From Streptomyces sp. NL15-2K (GTDB lineage Bacteria > Actinomycetota > Actinomycetes > Streptomycetales > Streptomycetaceae): DNA of 64,000 nucleotides. The notes below the pieces were generated by a model, which saw nothing but the letters and a program-made list of their open reading frames with translations, searched no databases and was not told where the DNA came from. The position numbers and the translations under genes were made by a program. Below, one piece after another: positions 58,048-64,000 of this stretch. How positions within the stretch are numbered: position 1 is the first letter of the stretch; every line of letters begins with the position of its first letter. The stretch lies in the NCBI RefSeq assembly GCF_030551255.1, contig NZ_CP130630.1, positions 9,857,001 through 9,921,000 on the forward strand, written 5' to 3'.

Positions 58048-59607
58048 CTAGCACAGCGGAATCGACACGTACGACGGGTCGATCGCCGGCGAGGAGAAGG
58101 TCAGCTGCGCGCCGGCCGGGTTGTGCTCGACGTAGAGAGGGTCGACGGTGTCGACCACCAGGGCCAGCCGGTGCCCTGCCGGGACGTCGTAGGCCGTGGA
58201 GAACAGCTCGAGGTCGACGTCGAACGGCTTCCCGGGTGTCCGCCCGTGGAAGGTGTACGGCGCGTTGCTGACCAGCTTGCCGAGGCCGAGCGGCCCCACG
58301 TCGTAGAGGTAGGCGACGAGGGTGCCGCTCTCCTTGGTCGGGGTGAGCGTGGTGTGCAGCTTCGCGGTGCCCCGCACCCGTTGGGCGGTGGCGTACTTCT
58401 CCGACTGCCATACGGCGGCCCAGCGGCGGGGGAGCAGGGGGATCGAGGCGATCGGGGGCAGCTGGGCCACCTGGTCGAGGATGCTGGAGAGGAAGACCAC
58501 CCCGCCGTTGGCACCGGAGTCGACGTTCGCGCGGATCGTGGTGGTGCCCGCCAGGGCGATCTTCTTTCGGGTCGCGCCGACCGACTTCCAGTCCGGGTAG
58601 TCCTCGTAGCCGCCCGAGGAGCGGGACTTGAGCCGTACCGGCTGTTCGCGGTCGATGCCGTTGTTCTCGCCCTTGAGGTAGCGGTCGAACCAGCGCTCGG
58701 TGTCGGTCCACACGTCGTTGGGCAGGCCGAACAGTCCGGTGACCTCGGCGGTCGCGTGGTCGCCGGGGCGCATCTGAAGTCGCTTGGGGCCGGTCAGCTT
58801 CTCGTAGAAGTCCGTGTACTGGTTGGGCGGGAAGATCGTGTCGCCCCAGGCGTTGGCGAGCATGACGGCGGTGTCGTTGCTGTTGAGCCGGTCGACATAG
58901 GTCGCAGCGGAACGTTTCTTCCCCCAGGCGACGATCTCCGGTTCCTCGGCCAGATTGGAGGCGTAGAAGTCGTCGAAGATCTGCCGCAGTTCGGCGCTCT
59001 GGCGGCCGGTGACCAGGCCGGCGCCGTCCAGGAGCCCGGCGGCCTGGACATGCTGGGTGCGGCCGGAGTAGATCGAGTCGATCAGGTCGGCCCAGCCGCT
59101 GAGGGACGCGACCGCCTTCACCCGCTTGTCGTGCGCGGCGGCGAGCAGGCTGATGCCGGCGCCGTACGAGACGCCCGCCATGCCGATGTGCCGGGCGTCG
59201 GCCGGGGTGTTGGCGAGCGCCCAGTCGATGACCCTGGACGCGTCGGCTATGTCGGGTGGCCCCGCCACTTCTATCTCGCCGCCCGATTGCCAGAAGCCGC
59301 GCACGTTGTAACTGACCACGATGTAGCCGGAGTCGGCGAGCTTCTGGGCCTGGGCGAGGTACTCGACCTGGGGCAGACCCCAGCTCGTGGGCAGCACGAG
59401 CAGCGGGTAGCGGCGCGTGGTGTCGGCTCCGGCCGGCGTGACGACGTTCGCCTTGAGGACCGTGCCACCGTCGCCGGTGATGTCGACGAAGCGGATGCCG
59501 GTCGCCGCCTGGGCGGTGGGGGCGAGTCCGAGGGTGCCACCGGCGATCAGGGTCGCGGAGACGGCACCCACGGCGGTCGTACGCAGAGCCTTGCGATGGT
59601 GTCCCAC
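58048..59607 (-). CDS. Secreted S15/CocE-type acyl or peptidyl hydrolase
   Basis: The 519-aa protein has a signal peptide (residues 1-34, ending AQA). The alpha/beta hydrolase part shows YIVVSYNVRGFWQSGGE, the elbow GMAGVSYGAGIS (Ser near 150), NAWGDTIFPPNQ and RPGDHAT (His). The C-terminal jelly-roll domain (about 340-519) is the S15 C-domain. It differs clearly from the paralogue at 52352. The TAG stop at 58048-58050 lies in a CTAG that is half of the duplication flanking MITE element 1. The substrate is unknown. Confidence 0.88.
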   Translation of the reverse strand: MGHHRKALRTTAVGAVSATLIAGGTLGLAPTAQAATGIRFVDITGDGGTVLKANVVTPAGADTTRRYPLLVLPTSWGLPQVEYLAQAQKLADSGYIVVSYNVRGFWQSGGEIEVAGPPDIADASRVIDWALANTPADARHIGMAGVSYGAGISLLAAAHDKRVKAVASLSGWADLIDSIYSGRTQHVQAAGLLDGAGLVTGRQSAELRQIFDDFYASNLAEEPEIVAWGKKRSAATYVDRLNSNDTAVMLANAWGDTIFPPNQYTDFYEKLTGPKRLQMRPGDHATAEVTGLFGLPNDVWTDTERWFDRYLKGENNGIDREQPVRLKSRSSGGYEDYPDWKSVGATRKKIALAGTTTIRANVDSGANGGVVFLSSILDQVAQLPPIASIPLLPRRWAAVWQSEKYATAQRVRGTAKLHTTLTPTKESGTLVAYLYDVGPLGLGKLVSNAPYTFHGRTPGKPFDVDLELFSTAYDVPAGHRLALVVDTVDPLYVEHNPAGAQLTFSSPAIDPSYVSIPLC

Positions 59608-59723
59608 TTGTCACTCCTCACTCGTGTAAGTGCAAAGTGACCCGACGGTAACCTCGGTCTCTTACCGTAGGTAATCCGTCGGTAAGTTACGTGGGAGTAA
59701 CGATTGTTGGAATGTGCTGAAAC
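59608..59723. other. Short intergenic region
   Basis: Contains repeated GTAAG-like half sites around 59645-59690 (TTACCGTAGGTAATCCGTCGG region), possibly an operator of a TetR-type regulator for the secreted hydrolase. No gene. Confidence 0.35.
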
Positions 59724-60482
59724 CTAGGAGGCGCGGTGGGTATTGCGCGGAGCCGCCGGTGCCGGCAGCGGGGTCTGCGCCGCCCGGGTCACGTCCGCGA
59801 CCAGTTCGACGACATCGGGGCCGTACGCCTGTGAGTTGACCACCTTCAGCAGCAGGGCGAAGGAGTTGTTGCCGTGCTTGCGGGTGAGCCGTTCGTGGTT
59901 GCGGGCGAGGTAGCGGGTCGCGGCCTGGTTGGTGATCGCGGTCTGGCCGCAGAAGAGGAAGACGGGGCGGGTGCCGTTGCTCTGGTCGACGGTGAGCCGG
60001 GCGAGGAGCGCGTACTCCGCTTTGCCGACCTCGACGCGGTAGCGCTCGGAGCCGATCTGGAAGGCGCCGCGGTCCGGGCTGGGTTCGGCGTCGACGTTCA
60101 CGCGTACACCCGGGAGCAGGGAGGACAGGTGCGCCCCCATACGGCGATTCGACGCCGGCCCGCCCACACAGAACTCGGTGCGCTCGCCGAACCCCTGTCG
60201 TGCCACGTCGTGCGGGACGACCTGGGCGTGGGCGTTGCAGTCTTTGATCAGCGCGGCGAGTTCGAGCAGGGCGAACACGTCGTAGCGCATCACCGTCAGC
60301 TCGGGGCCGCCGGCGCCGCGGTTCACCACCAGCAGTGACTCGGCGTTGTCCGGCAGCCCGAAGAAGGCCTGCTTGCGGCGCAGTTTCCGCTTCCACAGGT
60401 AGGTCCGGGCGAGCCAGCCGAGCGCGGCGCTGATGCCGGCGGCCACCACGCCCAGGACGAGGTTGCGCACGTCGTCATTCAT
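59724..60482 (-). CDS. Membrane-anchored hypothetical protein
   Basis: I start at ATG 60482, giving 252 aa. One N-terminal membrane helix (LVLGVVAAGISAALGWLA, residues about 8-25) is followed by a basic stretch and a soluble domain that begins FFGLPDNAESLLVVNRGAG and contains VMRYDVFALLELAALIKDCN and FCVGGPASNRRMGAHL. I recognise it as a conserved Streptomyces protein of unknown function. The GPASN motif with its Cys might bind a nucleotide or ligand, but that is a guess. The gene is alone. Confidence 0.7.
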   Translation of the reverse strand: MNDDVRNLVLGVVAAGISAALGWLARTYLWKRKLRRKQAFFGLPDNAESLLVVNRGAGGPELTVMRYDVFALLELAALIKDCNAHAQVVPHDVARQGFGERTEFCVGGPASNRRMGAHLSSLLPGVRVNVDAEPSPDRGAFQIGSERYRVEVGKAEYALLARLTVDQSNGTRPVFLFCGQTAITNQAATRYLARNHERLTRKHGNNSFALLLKVVNSQAYGPDVVELVADVTRAAQTPLPAPAAPRNTHRAS

Positions 60483-60499
60483 GGGCGCGCATGCTAGTA

Positions 60500-60695
60500 C
60501 CCCGGCAGGCAACGTTCGCCCCGTCGCGACGCCCGGCACGCTCCCCCACTGCCTTAAAGGCGTGGGAGGTGCCCCCACTCGCCGCACCGGCCGAAAGCCC
60601 AAGTACGTCCGGTCCATCGACGGAGCCTTCCGGCCGGCACGCCGAGAGCACGCACCGGACGCCGCTCCTCAACGGGCAAACGCTGCCTGCCGGGG
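60500..60695. repeat. MITE-like element 2
   Basis: A 196-bp element bounded by 22-bp imperfect inverted ends (CCCCGGCAGGCAACGTT... and its complement, 20 of 22 positions). The inner hairpin core matches MITE element 1 (GCACGCTCCCCCACTGCCT and GGCGTGGGAGGTGCCCCCA) although the ends are unrelated. A CTAG occurs 2 nt outside the left end only. Confidence 0.75.
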
Positions 60696-60813
60696 CACTG
60701 GCGGGCGAACGCAAACCCGTGTTCGACACGGGGCGCGCCGGGTGTTCGTGCGGTCCTGACGAGGGCATGGCGAGGGGATTAGGCTGCGCGCACGGTCTCT
60801 TCTGGAGGTGCGG

Positions 60814-62613
60814 ATGCGTCGCCCTGTCGCGCGGAAGCTGTCGGTCCTGGCGGTGTCGGTCGCCGTGGTGTCGGTGGGAGCGGCCGCGCCACCCACCCCT
60901 CAAAGCTCCGCCGTTGAGAAATCGCCCCTGGCCGTCGGCTACGGCGGCGCGGTCGCCAGCGTCGACGCGGACGCCTCCGCCGCCGGCATCGAGGTGCTGA
61001 GGAAGGGCGGCAACGCCGTCGACGCGGCCGTCGCCACGGCCGCCGCGCTCGGCGTCACCGAGCCCTACTCCTCCGGCATCGGCGGAGGCGGCTACTTCGT
61101 CTACTACGACGCCAAGTCCCGCAAGGTGCACACGATCGACGGCCGCGAGACCGCGCCGCTGACCGCCGACGAGAACCTGTTCACGGAGAACGGCAAGCCG
61201 CTCGCCTTCGCCGACGCCGTCAGCAGCGGTCTCAGTGTCGGCACGCCGGGCACGCCGGCCACCTGGCGGACGGCGCTCGACAAGTGGGGCAGCAAGCGGC
61301 TCGGCAGCGTGCTGAAGCCGGCCGAGCGGATCGCCCGGGACGGATTCGTCGTCGACGACACGTTCCGCTCGCAGACCGCCGCCAACGAAACCCGGTTCCG
61401 GTACTTCCCGGACACCGCCGAGCTGTTCCTGCCGAACGGCGGGCTCCCCGTCGTCGGCTCCACCTTCAAGAACCCCGACCTCGCCCGCACCTACCGGGAG
61501 CTGGCCGAGAAGGGCGTCGGCGCCCTCTACCACGGCGAGTTGGGCGACGACATCGTCGACACCGTCAACGACCCGCCGGTGGATCCGAATTCGGGCTGGA
61601 ACGCCCGCCCCGGCGAGCTGTCGGAGAAGGACCTCGCGGCCTACGGCGCCAAACTCCAGGCGCCCACCAGGACCTCGTACCGCGGCCTCGGCGTCTACTC
61701 CATCGCGCCCTCCTCCTCCGGCGGCACCTCCGTCGGCGAGGCCCTCAACATCCTGGAGAACACGGACCTTTCCAAGGCGAGCGAGGTCCAGTACCTGCAC
61801 CGCTACATCGAGGCCAGCCGGATCGCGTTCGCGGACCGGGGGCGCTGGGTCGGAGACCCCGCCTTCGAGGACGTACCGACGAAACAGCTGCTGTCGCAGC
61901 AGTACGCCGACTCGCGGGCGTGCCTCATCAAGGACGACGCCGTACTCACCAGCCCCCTCGCGCCCGGCGACCCGCGCAACCCGGCGGCCTGCTCCACCGG
62001 CGGAACGGCGGCCCCGACGACGTACGAGGGCGAGAACACCACGCATCTGACGGCGGCCGACAAGTGGGGGAACGTCGTCGCCTACACGCTCACCATCGAG
62101 CAGACCGGCGGCAGCGGCATCACGGTCCCCGGCCGCGGGTTCATCCTCAACAACGAGTTGACGGACTTCTCCTTCGCCCCGGCCAACCCGGCCGTGCACG
62201 ACCCGAACCTGCCGGGTCCGGGCAAGCGGCCGCGCTCGTCCATCTCGCCGACGATCGTGCTCGACCAGCACGACAAGCCGGTGGTGGCGCTGGGTTCGCC
62301 CGGTGGCGCGACCATCATCACGACCGTGCTGCAGACGCTGACCGGGTTCCTCGACCGGCGGCTGCCGCTGGTCGACGCGATCGCCGCGCCGCGCGCCAGC
62401 CAGCGCAACGTGGCCCAGACCGAGCTCGAACCCGGCCTGTACGGCAGCGAGGTGCGCAAGCAACTGGAGGCCATCGGGCACTCCTTCAAACAGAACCCGG
62501 AGATCGGCGCGACCACGGGCGTGCAACGCCTGCCCAACGGCAAGTGGCTGGCCGCCGCCGAGAAGGTACGGCGGGGCGGCGGCTCGGCGATGGTGGTGTA
62601 TCCGGCGTCGTAG
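60814..62613 (+). CDS. ggt: Gamma-glutamyltransferase
   Basis: I use ATG 60814, with GGAGG five bases upstream, giving 599 aa. A signal peptide (residues about 1-26) indicates export. The large-subunit part contains RKGGNAVDAAVA. The autoprocessing Thr is in ENTTHLTAADKWG (about residue 411), followed by small-subunit motifs GFILNNELTDFS, RPRSSISPTIV and GSPGGATIIT. Gamma-glutamyltransferases cleave glutathione and related gamma-glutamyl bonds and transfer the glutamyl group. The protein is complete. Confidence 0.93.
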   Translation: MRRPVARKLSVLAVSVAVVSVGAAAPPTPQSSAVEKSPLAVGYGGAVASVDADASAAGIEVLRKGGNAVDAAVATAAALGVTEPYSSGIGGGGYFVYYDAKSRKVHTIDGRETAPLTADENLFTENGKPLAFADAVSSGLSVGTPGTPATWRTALDKWGSKRLGSVLKPAERIARDGFVVDDTFRSQTAANETRFRYFPDTAELFLPNGGLPVVGSTFKNPDLARTYRELAEKGVGALYHGELGDDIVDTVNDPPVDPNSGWNARPGELSEKDLAAYGAKLQAPTRTSYRGLGVYSIAPSSSGGTSVGEALNILENTDLSKASEVQYLHRYIEASRIAFADRGRWVGDPAFEDVPTKQLLSQQYADSRACLIKDDAVLTSPLAPGDPRNPAACSTGGTAAPTTYEGENTTHLTAADKWGNVVAYTLTIEQTGGSGITVPGRGFILNNELTDFSFAPANPAVHDPNLPGPGKRPRSSISPTIVLDQHDKPVVALGSPGGATIITTVLQTLTGFLDRRLPLVDAIAAPRASQRNVAQTELEPGLYGSEVRKQLEAIGHSFKQNPEIGATTGVQRLPNGKWLAAAEKVRRGGGSAMVVYPAS

Positions 62614-62628
62614 CGCTGCCGGGTGCGG

Positions 62629-64000
<1,372 letters not shown>

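Overview
The window is high-GC actinobacterial DNA. Gene density, GTG starts, 4-nt start/stop overlaps, the Zur and DmdR/IdeR-like operators and the paralogue families all point to a Streptomyces-type chromosome.

Positions 1-44,039 form a metal-homeostasis island around a large non-ribosomal peptide (NRPS) metallophore cluster of the coelibactin type. On the left, a minus-strand operon encodes the zinc regulator Zur, a small Cys-containing protein and a COG0523 (CobW/ZNG1) GTPase. Next come a broken HAD/COG0523 chimera, a Zur-boxed methyltransferase, a SmtB-type ArsR regulator and a 27-histidine protein. A perfect Zur box then drives a four-gene Opp/Nik/Cnt-type ABC importer with a fused double ATPase. 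Facing it, a 12-gene, almost fully overlapping minus-strand operon (10,197-35,002) starts from its own Zur box. It encodes two cyclisation NRPSs (four Cy domains, one module without an adenylation domain, a methyltransferase and a Cys-nucleophile thioesterase), an NAD(P)-binding reductase, a PchG/Irp3-like thiazolinyl imide reductase, a type II thioesterase, a P450, an aryl-AMP ligase, a prolyl-type adenylase with its own carrier protein and acyl-CoA-dehydrogenase-like oxidases (a pyrrole-forming set), and an alpha/beta hydrolase. Beyond it lie a Zur-boxed Zn ABC importer (ZnuA, ATPase, two permeases) and a divergent pair of YbtP/YbtQ-like ABC half-transporters whose promoter carries an iron-box-like site next to a Zur-like site, followed by a TetR gene. 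Together these genes suggest a zinc-starvation response: make a salicyl- or pyrrolyl-capped thiazoline metallophore, export or import it, and take up free zinc. The SmtB/His-rich pair would cover zinc excess.

Positions 44,040-45,793 are a scrapyard of relics: an mgtC fragment, an ISL3-family transposase, a tyrosine-recombinase tail and an HNH-like remnant. Positions 45,794-48,612 are ordinary chromosomal genes: pcaL, a metallo-beta-lactamase-fold hydrolase and exonuclease III.

Positions 48,613-55,375 are bounded by two oppositely oriented relics of the same IS5-family element. Inside are a broken AAA ATPase, a MerR regulator with three copies of one operator, a membrane protein, a secreted S15-type peptidase, a truncated methyltransferase and a group II intron maturase fragment. 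Positions 55,376-64,000 carry a secreted SGNH hydrolase, a DUF6278-like protein, a second S15-type secreted hydrolase, a membrane-anchored hypothetical protein, gamma-glutamyltransferase and the 3' part of a ClpC-type ATPase, plus two MITE-like repeats. Both IS5 relics and one MITE sit exactly at CTAG motifs that overlap the stop codons of neighbouring genes.
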